Shown here in pieces: positions 44,462 to 53,176 of a stretch of DNA of 64,000 nucleotides (position 1 is the stretch's first letter; the number at the start of each line of letters is the position of its first letter). A model generated the notes under the pieces. The model saw only the letters and a program-made list of their open reading frames with translations. It was not told the origin of the DNA and searched no databases. The translations under genes and the position numbers were made by a program. The stretch is from Nocardia fluminea (lineage in GTDB: Bacteria; Actinomycetota; Actinomycetes; Mycobacteriales; Mycobacteriaceae), in NCBI RefSeq assembly GCF_002846365.1, contig NZ_PJMW01000001.1, positions 124,001 to 188,000 on the forward strand. The letters are read 5' to 3'.

Positions 44462-44935
44462 CGTTGTGATAACGGACAGATGACGGCACCCTTCATGGTT
44501 TCCGGTGACGACGTTCGCCTTTTTCGACCGACCGCACCGCCGAAACCGCGTTGTGTGAACGCCAGGGAAACGCATCCGGTCGGCCGATCACCGGCAGTGT
44601 GACGGTGCCTACATACATCATGCCATCCGGAATGAACAAAATATCGGCGGACAATTGCGTACCCGATTACGCTGCTTTTCAATTTCGATGCCTCACAGGC
44701 GAATCCGTGAGTTCATCGCGCGAAACCGCAGGCGAAGGAGTTTTGTTCAGTTAAACCGTGATGCCCGTCACGGGAATGCTCTCAGCGGAATCACATATAC
44801 GATCTAACTCGCCGAGGCTTCACGGAAATACTTTCACCGCCGAAGTTCGACGCATCAGGTGACACAGTGCGGTGTTCTCCTTCAACTCCACCCTTCCGCC
44901 GCTTCGGCATGCATTCGTCACGAGGTGAACCGGTC
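44462..44935. other. Intergenic region before acyltransferase cassette copy 2
   Basis: About 470 bases without a supported gene. The part from about 44590 to 44860 is more AT-rich than its surroundings. A small dyad, CCGTGA-TGCCCG-TCACGG, lies at about 44756-44773. It probably holds the promoter for cassette copy 2. I see no copy of the 29-base dyad found before copy 1. Confidence 0.5.
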
Positions 44936-46444
44936 ATGGAATACACCCACCTGTCCGAATTCGAAATCCGTTCAGGCGCTCTGTCGATGTGGACGCCCGA
45001 ACTCGCCGCCGACGCGTGGCAGCCCGATGATCGCCCGCTCACCAGCGTGCACACCGACTACTGCGCGAGCGTCGATCCCACCGATCCGCTGCCCGGTCGC
45101 GGCCGCTGGATCGGCACCGCCTTCGAGATGGATGCCCCGCTCGACCGCCGCGGCTGGCGTGAGACGCTGCGGCGCTGGCATGCCAGGCACGAGGGCCTGC
45201 GCACCACGGTGACCATCGCGTCGCCGGGCCAGGCGCGCAGGCTCGTCGCCGCGCCCACCGCCGTCGACATCGCCGAACAGCCCGTCGCCGCGATCACCGA
45301 CGGCACCCGCATCAACGAATTCCTCCGCGGCACGCTGGAAGAGCGCCTGTCGCCACTGGTGTGGCCGCACTGCCTCGCCGCCACGGTCGAGCACGCCGAC
45401 ACCGCCGACTTCACGGTGCTCGTCGCGGCCGATCACTCCGTCATGGACGCCTACGCGCAGGCGATCCTGATCCTCGAACTGCGCACGCTCTACCGCGAGG
45501 TCATGGCGGGCGAGGCGCCGCGCGAGTCGGTCACCTTCGGCAGCGCGGCCGACTTCGCCGTCCTGGAGCGAGCGAGCGCGGCCGAACTGGGTCCGGACTC
45601 CGCCGCGGTGGCGACGTGGCGCGAATTCCTCGCCGACGGTGCCATGCCGCGCTTCGCCCCGCAGGCCCAGCGGCCCGCTCGCGCGGATCTGCCCCAACCC
45701 AGTGTGTCGCGACGGCTACTCGATCTCACCGAACTCGAGCAGGTCGAAGCGGCCCTCGACCAGGTGCGGCACCGGATGTCGGTGGCGGTGTTCGCCGCGT
45801 TGGCGGTGGCCAATCAGCAGCGGTTCGGCGCGGACCGGATGCGTACCGTCATGCCGATCGCGACCCGTCCTGACCTGCGCTGGATGGAGTCGATGGGCTG
45901 GTTCGTCAATGTGGTCCCGGTCGATATCGCGCTGACTCCCGGTGTCGGCGTCGTCGCGGCCATGGATCTGGCGCGGGCCGCGTTGCGTCGTTCGCGCACC
46001 GCCAACGACGCCTCCTGGTCGCGTGTACTCGACCTGCTCGGTGTCGCCGAGACGCCGCGTTTCGGCATCTCCTTCCTCGACATCCGCGTGCTGCCCGGCT
46101 ACGAATTGGTCGCCGACCTGCGCGGACGGACCTTGCGCGCCGAGTCGTACTCCCCCGACGAGGTGTTCTTGTGGGTGGTGCGCGCGGCGGACGGTCTCTA
46201 TGTGTCGACCCGCTATCCCGCGGGGTTCCCCGCCGAGGTGATGGACGAGTTCCTCACCGCTTTCGGTCACGCGCTGTCGTCGATCACCGCCACGGTGCAC
46301 GCGAACCCTGTCGTCGGGGAGGCTCGAGAGGGACAACCGTCCGCGGCGGCTCATGTGGGTGCGACGGACGGGCGTTGCGAACTGCCACAGAACGCCCGAG
46401 CGCTGCACACCGACACGCTGCGTGTCGCCGTGCAGGCGAGGTGA
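44936..46444 (+). CDS. PapA-like condensation-domain acyltransferase, cassette copy 2 gene 1
   Basis: The 502-residue paralogue of the protein at 17570 shares MEYTHLSEF, RGRWIGTAFEMDAPLD, VAADHSVMDAYAQAILILEL and LDIRVLPGYELVADLRGRTL. HxxxD is retained as DHSVMDA. It is about 30 residues longer at the C-terminus, with a polar tail after GHALSSITATVHANP. The ATG is preceded by GAGGTGA as in copy 1. It likely acylates a related but perhaps not identical acceptor. Confidence 0.82.
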   Translation: MEYTHLSEFEIRSGALSMWTPELAADAWQPDDRPLTSVHTDYCASVDPTDPLPGRGRWIGTAFEMDAPLDRRGWRETLRRWHARHEGLRTTVTIASPGQARRLVAAPTAVDIAEQPVAAITDGTRINEFLRGTLEERLSPLVWPHCLAATVEHADTADFTVLVAADHSVMDAYAQAILILELRTLYREVMAGEAPRESVTFGSAADFAVLERASAAELGPDSAAVATWREFLADGAMPRFAPQAQRPARADLPQPSVSRRLLDLTELEQVEAALDQVRHRMSVAVFAALAVANQQRFGADRMRTVMPIATRPDLRWMESMGWFVNVVPVDIALTPGVGVVAAMDLARAALRRSRTANDASWSRVLDLLGVAETPRFGISFLDIRVLPGYELVADLRGRTLRAESYSPDEVFLWVVRAADGLYVSTRYPAGFPAEVMDEFLTAFGHALSSITATVHANPVVGEAREGQPSAAAHVGATDGRCELPQNARALHTDTLRVAVQAR

Positions 46445-46448
46445 GCGC

Positions 46449-47861
46449 ATGCGCGCACTGTTGGCTTTCACCGGCAGCCGCGGCGACGCCCAGCCGGGCA
46501 TTCTGCTGGCTCGTGCGCTGCGCGAGCGCGGTCACGACGTGACGTTGGCGCTGGCACCGAACCTCGTCGCTTCGGCCCACGACCATCAGATTCCCGCAGT
46601 GCCCTTCGGCTGCGACACCGCCGAACTGCTCGACGCGCAGCGCGCCGACCATCGGTTCGCCGACCGCGATCCGCGCGCCCGGTTGCGGGCGCTGTTCGAT
46701 CTGCAACGGCGTGGAGTACCCGAGCAGCTCGAGGACCTGCGCGCGCTGGCCCCCGGACACGATCTGGTGGTCGCGGGGATGGCAGGCGAGGAAGCCGCGG
46801 AGTCGGTGGCGCAGGCGCTCGGACTGCCGTTCGCGGCGGTGCACTTCTTCCCGATTCAGCCCAACGACGCGGTCCCGGTCGCGCCGATGCGCTGGGCGGT
46901 CGGCCTCCCTGGGTTCGTGCACCGATGGGGATGGTCGGCGCTGGCCCGCGCACGGGCGGCCGCGCTGGCATCCGTGCTACCGACCAGGCCTCGGCCCGCT
47001 CACTCGGGGAACGCTTCCGCCAATGCCGACCAGGAAGTGGCGACTGCGCGAATCCAGGCCTATGACCACCGGTTGTTTCCCGGCGTGCGGCGGCAGCTGC
47101 CGGGACCGTTCACGGGATTCATGATCGATGTGGACGGATTCCTCACCGGAGCAACGGGTTTCGCGGGCCGCCCACCAGCCGGCCCCCACAACGAACCCGA
47201 GACTGCCCAGTTACTCGCAATATCCGATCCTTCCAGTGCCACAACACTTTTCGATACCTACTCGCCTTCGTCTGCTCGACTGCGGTCGTCTACGACTTCC
47301 CTCGAGTCGTGGCTCGATGCGGGAACCGCGCCGATCTATGTCGGGTTCGGTTCGATGGATGTCGGCGACCCGGCCGCTTTCGTCGCGATGGTGCGCGAAG
47401 TGTGCGCCGGGCGCGGTCGCCGGCTGCTGCTCGCCTCGGGCTGGGCGACGATCGCTGCCGGATTCGAGGACACCGTCGCGATCGTCGGTCAGGTCGATCA
47501 CGCCCGGGTCCTGCCTCGTTGTGTCGCGGCCGTGCACCACGGTGGCGCCGGCACCACCGCCGCGGCACTGAGAGCGGGTGTGCCACAGGTGATCTGCTCG
47601 GTGCAGGCCGACCAGCCCTACTGGGGCCAGGCATTGCGGCGGCTAGGCCTCGCGGCCACGATGCCCGCGAAGAAGCTGACCGCCGAACGCCTCGACGCAC
47701 TACTCGATCAGGTCTCGCGTCCCGACGTCATCGACCGTGCCGCGTCCTACGCCGCCGATTTCGCCACCGACGGTGTCGAGCGGGCCGCCGATGCCGTCGA
47801 GGCACTGCTGGGTTCACCGATCGCCCCTGAACTGCTCCGTTCCGCCGGGAGGCACCTGTGA
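46449..47861 (+). CDS. GT1-family glycosyltransferase, cassette copy 2 gene 2, with internal insertion
   Basis: The 470-residue paralogue of the enzyme at 18991 has the same ends (MRALLAFTGSRGDAQPGILL and AAVHHGGAGTTAAALRAGVP with VQADQPYWG). It is 52 residues longer. Most of the extra length is about 45 residues between DGFL and SWLDAGTAPIYVGFGS, a Ser/Thr/Pro-rich, less GC-rich stretch (about 47145-47310) that is absent in copy 1. It sits between the N- and C-terminal domains and could change acceptor access or be neutral. Four bases overlap the ATPase gene. Confidence 0.86.
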   Translation: MRALLAFTGSRGDAQPGILLARALRERGHDVTLALAPNLVASAHDHQIPAVPFGCDTAELLDAQRADHRFADRDPRARLRALFDLQRRGVPEQLEDLRALAPGHDLVVAGMAGEEAAESVAQALGLPFAAVHFFPIQPNDAVPVAPMRWAVGLPGFVHRWGWSALARARAAALASVLPTRPRPAHSGNASANADQEVATARIQAYDHRLFPGVRRQLPGPFTGFMIDVDGFLTGATGFAGRPPAGPHNEPETAQLLAISDPSSATTLFDTYSPSSARLRSSTTSLESWLDAGTAPIYVGFGSMDVGDPAAFVAMVREVCAGRGRRLLLASGWATIAAGFEDTVAIVGQVDHARVLPRCVAAVHHGGAGTTAAALRAGVPQVICSVQADQPYWGQALRRLGLAATMPAKKLTAERLDALLDQVSRPDVIDRAASYAADFATDGVERAADAVEALLGSPIAPELLRSAGRHL

Positions 47862-48805
47862 GTACCGACATCGCCATCCGCACCACCGGTCTGGGCAAGT
47901 CCTACGGCGATTTCACCGCCGTCGGCAGCGTCGACCTCACCATCGCGGCGGGGACCGTCTTCGCCCTGCTCGGCCCCAACGGCGCGGGCAAGACCACGAC
48001 CGTGCGCATGCTCGCGACGCTGGTTCGTCCCGATCGCGGCTCCGCCGAGATCTTCGGCTACGACATCGCGCGCGACGCGACCGCCGTGCGCTCGATGATC
48101 GGGCTCACCGGCCAGTACGCCTCGGTCGACGAAACCCTCACCGCCGGTGAGAATCTGCGGCTGTTCGGCCGCTTGCTCGGACTTTCCCGCCGCGATGCCG
48201 CCCGCCGCAGCGTCGAACTGCTCGCGGAGTTCGAGCTGTCGCAGGTCACCGACCGGCCGGTGAATCAGTTCTCCGGTGGGATGCGCCGGCGGCTCGACCT
48301 GGCGGCGACACTGATCACCGATCCGCCGCTGATCTTCCTCGACGAGCCGACCACCGGCCTCGACCCGCACACCCGCGACAAGATGTGGGGCGTGATCCGG
48401 CGTCTCGTCGCCCGCGGCGCGACCGTGCTGCTCACCACGCAATACCTCGAAGAGGCCGACGCGCTGGCCGACCGGATCGCCGTCATCGACCGAGGAGCGA
48501 TCGTCGCCGAGGGCACCGCGGCCGAGCTGAAGTCCTCCATCGGCGATCAGGTGCTTCGCCTGGAACTCGCCGACCCCGCCCAGTCCGCCCACGCGGAGTC
48601 TATCGTCGTCTCGCTCACCGGCGAGGTGCCGGAAGGGTCGTCGGCGGGCATGCTCACCGTCGCGCTCACCGATGCGGGCACCGCCGCCGACATCGTCGCC
48701 GCCTGCCGCGCCGCGGGCATCGCACTGCGCGGATTCGCTGTCGACCGACCCGATCTCAACGAGGTCTTCCTCGCGCTGACCGGCACCGACCGCGTCGCCG
48801 CCTGA
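47858..48805 (+). CDS. DrrA-like ABC exporter ATPase, cassette copy 2 gene 3
   Basis: The 315-residue ATPase starts at a GTG overlapping the glycosyltransferase stop. It has GPNGAGKTTT, FSGGMRRRLDLA, LIFLDEPTTGLD and the DrrA C-terminal domain (LRGFAVDRPDLNEVFLALTG). It differs from the copy-1 ATPase by scattered substitutions, so the two are old paralogues rather than a recent duplication. Confidence 0.93.
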   Translation: MSTDIAIRTTGLGKSYGDFTAVGSVDLTIAAGTVFALLGPNGAGKTTTVRMLATLVRPDRGSAEIFGYDIARDATAVRSMIGLTGQYASVDETLTAGENLRLFGRLLGLSRRDAARRSVELLAEFELSQVTDRPVNQFSGGMRRRLDLAATLITDPPLIFLDEPTTGLDPHTRDKMWGVIRRLVARGATVLLTTQYLEEADALADRIAVIDRGAIVAEGTAAELKSSIGDQVLRLELADPAQSAHAESIVVSLTGEVPEGSSAGMLTVALTDAGTAADIVAACRAAGIALRGFAVDRPDLNEVFLALTGTDRVAA

Positions 48806-48825
48806 TCCGAAAGACCGAGGCCACC

Positions 48826-49662
48826 ATGACTGCCACCATCGCCGAGAGCACCGTCGAGCGCACCACACCACCGACGATCGAACGCCGTCCCCGCATCACC
48901 CACGTCAGCCTGCGCGCCTCGCTGTTCCAGTCACTGATGATGGCATGGCGAGGACTGCTCACCTTCCGGCACAGCCCGCAGTTGCTCTACGACGCGCTAC
49001 TGCTGCCCATCGTCGGGCCACTGCTGTTCGGCAGCATCTTCGGCACCGCCATCGCGGGCAGCATGCAGGCGTACCTGCCGATCCTGATTCCCGGCGTACT
49101 GGTGCAGATCGTGCTGACGTCGTCGGTCGCCACCGGAGTGCAACTGTCCGAAGACATTCGGTCCGGCGTCTTCGATCGGTTCGTCGCCATGCCGATCGCC
49201 CGGTCCGCACCGGTCGCCGGCGCGCTGCTGGCCGGCGCGACCCGGTATGTCATCGCCGCGACCACGGTGGTGATCGTGGGATTCGCGATGGGTTACCGGC
49301 CCGATCATCCGGCCGGGCTCGTCGCCGGGGCGGTGCTCGTCGTCCTGGCGACCACCGCGATCAGCTGGCTGTTCGCGTTCATCGGCGTCACCGTGTCCAG
49401 ACCCGCCGCCGTGCAGGGCATGTCGATGCTGGTGCTCACCTTCCTGAGTTTCGCGTCCAACGCGTTGGTGCCCGAGTCGGCCATGCCGACCTGGCTGCGT
49501 TATGTCTCCGACTACAACCCGGTGTCCTACCTGGTCTCCGCGGTGCGCAGGCTCGCCGAAGACGGCGTCATCGGCACCGACGCCCTGTGGTCGGTGGTGG
49601 CCTCCCTCGTGATCGCCGCCGTCTTCGCACCCCTGACCGTCCGCACCCTGCGTGCTCGCTGA
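48826..49662 (+). CDS. DrrB-like ABC-2 permease, cassette copy 2 gene 4
   Basis: The 278-residue permease has the same six-helix ABC-2 layout as copy 1, including IPGVLVQIVLTSSVATGVQL, DIRSGVFDRFVAMPIARSAP and NPVSYLVSAVRRLAEDG. The ATG follows the ATPase stop by 20 bases with CGAGG upstream; copy 1 has an ATGA overlap instead. It should work with the ATPase at 47858. Confidence 0.92.
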   Translation: MTATIAESTVERTTPPTIERRPRITHVSLRASLFQSLMMAWRGLLTFRHSPQLLYDALLLPIVGPLLFGSIFGTAIAGSMQAYLPILIPGVLVQIVLTSSVATGVQLSEDIRSGVFDRFVAMPIARSAPVAGALLAGATRYVIAATTVVIVGFAMGYRPDHPAGLVAGAVLVVLATTAISWLFAFIGVTVSRPAAVQGMSMLVLTFLSFASNALVPESAMPTWLRYVSDYNPVSYLVSAVRRLAEDGVIGTDALWSVVASLVIAAVFAPLTVRTLRAR

Positions 49663-49671
49663 GGAGTTCTG

Positions 49672-51045
49672 ATGACACGCACCATCTCGACCCCACCCGT
49701 CATCGACGGAGTCGGCGTCAACCGGCTCACCGCCGACGACGACCTGTTCCTCAAGCTGCACAGCCTCTACGGCAACGCGCTGGTCAATCAGCTGGCCTGG
49801 CGGTTCGACGAGGCACTCGACCCCGAGCTGCTCACCCGCTTCCACGCCCATCTGGCCGAAGGGTTCCTGGCGCGGCGCGTGCAACCGGTCCGGGTTCCGT
49901 TCGCCCGCCCCTACTGGCTGCCTGCCACCGAATCGCTACCGCTGGTATGGGATTCGGCGCCGGTCGCCGACGACGAAATGCTGGACTGGTACTTCGCGCA
50001 GAGCCGGGTCGACTTCGATCCCACCACCGGTCAGGTGTGGCGGCTGTCCGCGGCGCCGACCACGACCGGCGGGACGCTGGTGTCGCTGGTGACCTCGCAC
50101 GTGGCCTCCGACGGTGGCGCGGTGCTGTTCGCCGTGGGCGACGCACTGGCCCGGCTCGACGAACGTCCGGACTTCGCGGCGGGCTCTGGCCAGCTGGTCG
50201 GGACAGAGCCGCGGAACCCGTTGAGCGCGAACCTGATCGATGCGGGCCGACAGCTGCGCGCGGTCGCGAAAGGCATTCGCGCGGCGATCGCCACCCGTGG
50301 CGTCGTCGAGCCGGAACGCAACCTTCGTCCCGAGCTCCCGCTGCTGCCCTTGCCGAACCGGTGGTCCCCGGCCGACCCGGTGGTCCAGCTCGATCTCACG
50401 GAGTGGAATGCCGCTGCCACAAGGCATTCCGGCACCACGAACGGACTCCTGATCGCCCTGGGCGCCGGTATCCTCGGCCGCAGCGGGCGGGTCGGCGACA
50501 CCGCAGGCATCCGCGTCGACATCCCGCATTCGATGCGCACTTCCGGCGATCCGCGCGCCAATGCCACCACCGGCTTGCCGATCTCGGTCACCTATCGCGC
50601 CGGCGAACGCATCGACCTCGCCGCCGTGCGCTCGGCCGTGAAGCGTGCCGCCACCGCCTACCGCGACCCCGCGACCACGCCCGCTCTGCAACACCTCCAA
50701 CCGTTGCAGATGGTCCTGCCCCGTTTCGTCCTCCGCCATTTCGCCCGCACCGCGAAGGCCCCGGAATGCCTGTGCACCAACCTCGGCGAAACCGCCAGTG
50801 GCGTGGCCGATTTCGCGGGCCACCACGCCTCCGCCGTCCTCATGCGACCGGTCGTGTGCACCAATGACACCGACATGTTCCGTCGCGTGGAGGTAGGTGT
50901 GAACCTGTCCTTCTCCACCGACGGCCACACGGTCACCTTGGCGGTCACCGGTGCCGACCCCGACCGCTTTCCCAGCCGCGCCGCGCTGCGCGAGTTGTTG
51001 TCGACAGAATTCGAGTCATGGGGCCTGACGCCCAGCTTCTGGTGA
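49672..51045 (+). CDS. Condensation-like acyltransferase with HxxxDG motif, cassette copy 2 gene 5
   Basis: The 457-residue paralogue of the protein at 22118 has SHVASDGGAV as the catalytic motif and the same NRLTADDDLFLKLHSLYGN start and DIPHSMRTSGDPRANATTGL segment. It begins nine bases after the permease stop with GAGGAG upstream, so it is in the same operon. The end converges on the flavoprotein at 51057. The function is inferred from motif and context, as for copy 1. Confidence 0.82.
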   Translation: MTRTISTPPVIDGVGVNRLTADDDLFLKLHSLYGNALVNQLAWRFDEALDPELLTRFHAHLAEGFLARRVQPVRVPFARPYWLPATESLPLVWDSAPVADDEMLDWYFAQSRVDFDPTTGQVWRLSAAPTTTGGTLVSLVTSHVASDGGAVLFAVGDALARLDERPDFAAGSGQLVGTEPRNPLSANLIDAGRQLRAVAKGIRAAIATRGVVEPERNLRPELPLLPLPNRWSPADPVVQLDLTEWNAAATRHSGTTNGLLIALGAGILGRSGRVGDTAGIRVDIPHSMRTSGDPRANATTGLPISVTYRAGERIDLAAVRSAVKRAATAYRDPATTPALQHLQPLQMVLPRFVLRHFARTAKAPECLCTNLGETASGVADFAGHHASAVLMRPVVCTNDTDMFRRVEVGVNLSFSTDGHTVTLAVTGADPDRFPSRAALRELLSTEFESWGLTPSFW

Positions 51046-51056
51046 CTCCCAGGCGC

Positions 51057-52430
51057 TCAGTGGCCCGTGGCCACCGCACGGACAGCCGCCCGGGCAGCGA
51101 CAAGGATCGGGTCCCACACCGGTGAGAACGGTGGGGCGTAGCCGAGGTCGAGCGCGGTTATCTGCTCAACAGTCATTCTGGCGGTGAGTGCCACCGCGGC
51201 GATGTCGATTCGCTTGGCGGCGCCGGTGTAGCCGACGATCTGCACGCCGAGGAGCCGGCCGGTGCGACGTTCGGCGAGCATCTTCACCGTCATCGGTTCC
51301 GCGCCGGGGAAATATCCGGCGCGACCGGTGGATTCGATGGTGACGGCATGGAACTGCAGCCCCGCGCGCCGCGCGTCGTCCTCCCCCAAGCCGGTTCGCG
51401 CCACCTCGAGGTCGCACACCTTGCTCATCGCGGTGCCGACCACGCCGGGAAAGGTGGCGTACCCGCCGCCGACGCCCGACCCGATCACTTGCCCGTGCTT
51501 GTTCGCGTGGGTGCCGAGCGGGATGTGACGCTGCGAGCCCGACACCAGGTCCAGCACCTCCACGCAGTCACCGCCGGCCCAGATGTCGTCGTATCCGCGC
51601 ACGCGCTGGGCGAGATCGGTGAGCAGACCACCGCTCTCGCCCAGCGGAAGCCCAGCACGACGAGCCAGGTCGGTGGCCGGTTGCACGCCGATCCCGAGCA
51701 CGACCACATCGGCCGGATACTTGGTGTCGGCGGTGGTCACGGCGCACACCCGGCCCTGCTCCGACGTCCGCATTCCGGTCACCTCGGTACCGCGAATGAC
51801 GCGTATTCCCATCCCCTCCATGGCTTTTCGCACGAGCGCACCCATATCCGGATCCAGGGTGGACATGGGTTCAGCGCCCCGGGTGACCATGGTGACCTCG
51901 AACTTCCGACGCACCAACGCCTCGGCCATCTCGACACCGATGTACCCCGCGCCGACCACCACCGCCTTGCGCCCGCCGGCCGACTCCAGGCCTTCGATGA
52001 GCGCCTGTCCGTCGTCGAGAGTCTGCACCCCGTAGACCCCCTCGGCGTCGATGCCGGGCAGCGGCGGCCGGATCGGCGTCGCCCCCGTGGCCAGCACGAG
52101 CTGGTCGTAACCCGTCCAGCCCTGCGCACCGGTGTCGAGATCGCGAGCAAGGACCCGCCGCTTCTCGGGATCGATCGCGAGCACCTCGGTCCGCATCCGC
52201 AGATCGATATCACGGGCACGATGGTCGGCCACCGACCGCGCGATCAGATCATCGGCCTCGGCAACATCACCGGCAACCCAGTACGGAATCCCGCACGCCG
52301 AATACGAGGAATGCTGCCCCTTCTCGAACACGACGATCTCGAGCTCCCCGGCACCGCGCAACCTGCGTGCCTGCGAGGCCGCCGCCATCCCCGTCGCGTC
52401 CGCCCCGACAACCACCATCCGTGCGCCCAT
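51057..52430 (-). CDS. FAD-dependent CoA-disulfide-reductase / NADH-oxidase-like enzyme
   Basis: The 457-residue protein has an FAD-binding start (MVVVGADATGMAAASQARRL), the single redox Cys C46 in HSSYSACGIPYWVAGD, an NAD site AVVVGAGYIGVEMAEALVR and the FAD-contacting DDIWAGGDCVEVLD. This single-Cys class includes CoA-disulfide reductases and NAD(P)H oxidases/persulfide reductases. The C-terminal dimerisation domain is present. It converges on cassette copy 2 and starts just downstream of the next gene. Substrate is uncertain. Confidence 0.87.
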   Translation of the reverse strand: MGARMVVVGADATGMAAASQARRLRGAGELEIVVFEKGQHSSYSACGIPYWVAGDVAEADDLIARSVADHRARDIDLRMRTEVLAIDPEKRRVLARDLDTGAQGWTGYDQLVLATGATPIRPPLPGIDAEGVYGVQTLDDGQALIEGLESAGGRKAVVVGAGYIGVEMAEALVRRKFEVTMVTRGAEPMSTLDPDMGALVRKAMEGMGIRVIRGTEVTGMRTSEQGRVCAVTTADTKYPADVVVLGIGVQPATDLARRAGLPLGESGGLLTDLAQRVRGYDDIWAGGDCVEVLDLVSGSQRHIPLGTHANKHGQVIGSGVGGGYATFPGVVGTAMSKVCDLEVARTGLGEDDARRAGLQFHAVTIESTGRAGYFPGAEPMTVKMLAERRTGRLLGVQIVGYTGAAKRIDIAAVALTARMTVEQITALDLGYAPPFSPVWDPILVAARAAVRAVATGH

Positions 52431-52431
52431 G

Positions 52432-52836
52432 TCACCACCGTACGAGAGCGTGGCGCGGTTTCGCCCACCAGCCCCGCGAGTCGCCGGTGCTCCTTCTGCC
52501 CTCCAACCAGTCCCAGATCAGCTCGGCGGCCGACTCACCGTCGCGCAAAGTCGTCGAGGCCAACTCGTCGCGGGAATCGGGTGAGCGGATCTCGAGGTAG
52601 TAGTCGGTGTCGCTGTGGCGGTAGGTCTGGATGAATTCCGGGTGCCCGGGGCGAGATACCGTCATGAACGGGCCGCCCCGAGTGTATTGCAGTTTGCCGA
52701 TCCAATAGCTCAGCTGGGTGCGGGTGAGGGTGGTCAGGGTGCGCGCGCCGACCGACACGTCCAGATTGCGGTGGATCGTCGGCGCTGTTCGCGGTAGTAC
52801 GTCGGCCCATTCGTGGGCGGTGTCGTCATTCTTCAT
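52432..52836 (-). CDS. Hypothetical protein, immunity-protein-like (Imm1-type?)
   Basis: The 134-residue protein contains LSYWIGKLQYTRGGPFMTVS, PGHPEFIQTYRHSDTDYYLE and ELIWDWLEGRRSTGDSRGWW. The aromatic-rich small alpha/beta layout resembles Imm1-like immunity proteins of polymorphic toxin systems, but I cannot confirm that. Its ATG lies inside the 3' end of the next gene upstream, overlapping it by 11 bases, so the two are coupled. No toxin gene is next to it. Confidence 0.55.
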   Translation of the reverse strand: MKNDDTAHEWADVLPRTAPTIHRNLDVSVGARTLTTLTRTQLSYWIGKLQYTRGGPFMTVSRPGHPEFIQTYRHSDTDYYLEIRSPDSRDELASTTLRDGESAAELIWDWLEGRRSTGDSRGWWAKPRHALVRW

Positions 52837-53128
52837 CCGGATACCCCCAGTCGAAGGCTACACGGGCGTGCGGAACGAGCGCTGTCACCCGGCGGGTGAG
52901 TCGATCTTCGAAAGCCGCACTCCAGCGGAAGAATCCGCTGAAGATCACCGGATAGTCCGATTCCGCACGGACGAACAAGCCGTCCTCGGTCTCCCCCATC
53001 CACACGAATACCTCGTTCTCCAGTCGCTCGTCTTCGAAGACTTCGACGAGCAAATCGGTCGTTCCCACCCACTCGCGTTCGTTCGCGAGCCCCCGAACAG
53101 TCAGGGCGACATCGATATTCACTGACAC
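52826..53128 (-). CDS. Hypothetical protein, 100 residues, paired with an immunity-like gene
   Basis: The product reads MSVNIDVALTVRGLANERE and later VEVFEDERLENEVFVWMGET, FFRWSAAFEDRLTRRVTALV and a final RVAFDWGYPDEE. The acidic composition and WGYPDE tail recur in small actinobacterial proteins of unknown role, some near toxin-immunity loci. The GTG start has an unclear ribosome site; a second GTG two codons downstream is possible. It overlaps the next gene by 11 bases. Confidence 0.5.
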   Translation of the reverse strand: MSVNIDVALTVRGLANEREWVGTTDLLVEVFEDERLENEVFVWMGETEDGLFVRAESDYPVIFSGFFRWSAAFEDRLTRRVTALVPHARVAFDWGYPDEE

Positions 53129-53176
53129 CGCACGAGACTATCGCCGGCCACCGACAACTTTCCGCGAGCGGAGCGC

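Noticed and set aside
47145..47310. Insertion sequence or intein in the copy-2 glycosyltransferase
   Set aside because: It is only about 45 codons, keeps the frame, and has no intein splice motifs, inverted ends or target duplication.
17570..51045. Composite transposon or recent segmental duplication formed by the two cassettes
   Set aside because: No insertion-sequence ends, transposase or identical long repeats were seen. The copies differ at many residues throughout, which indicates old divergence.
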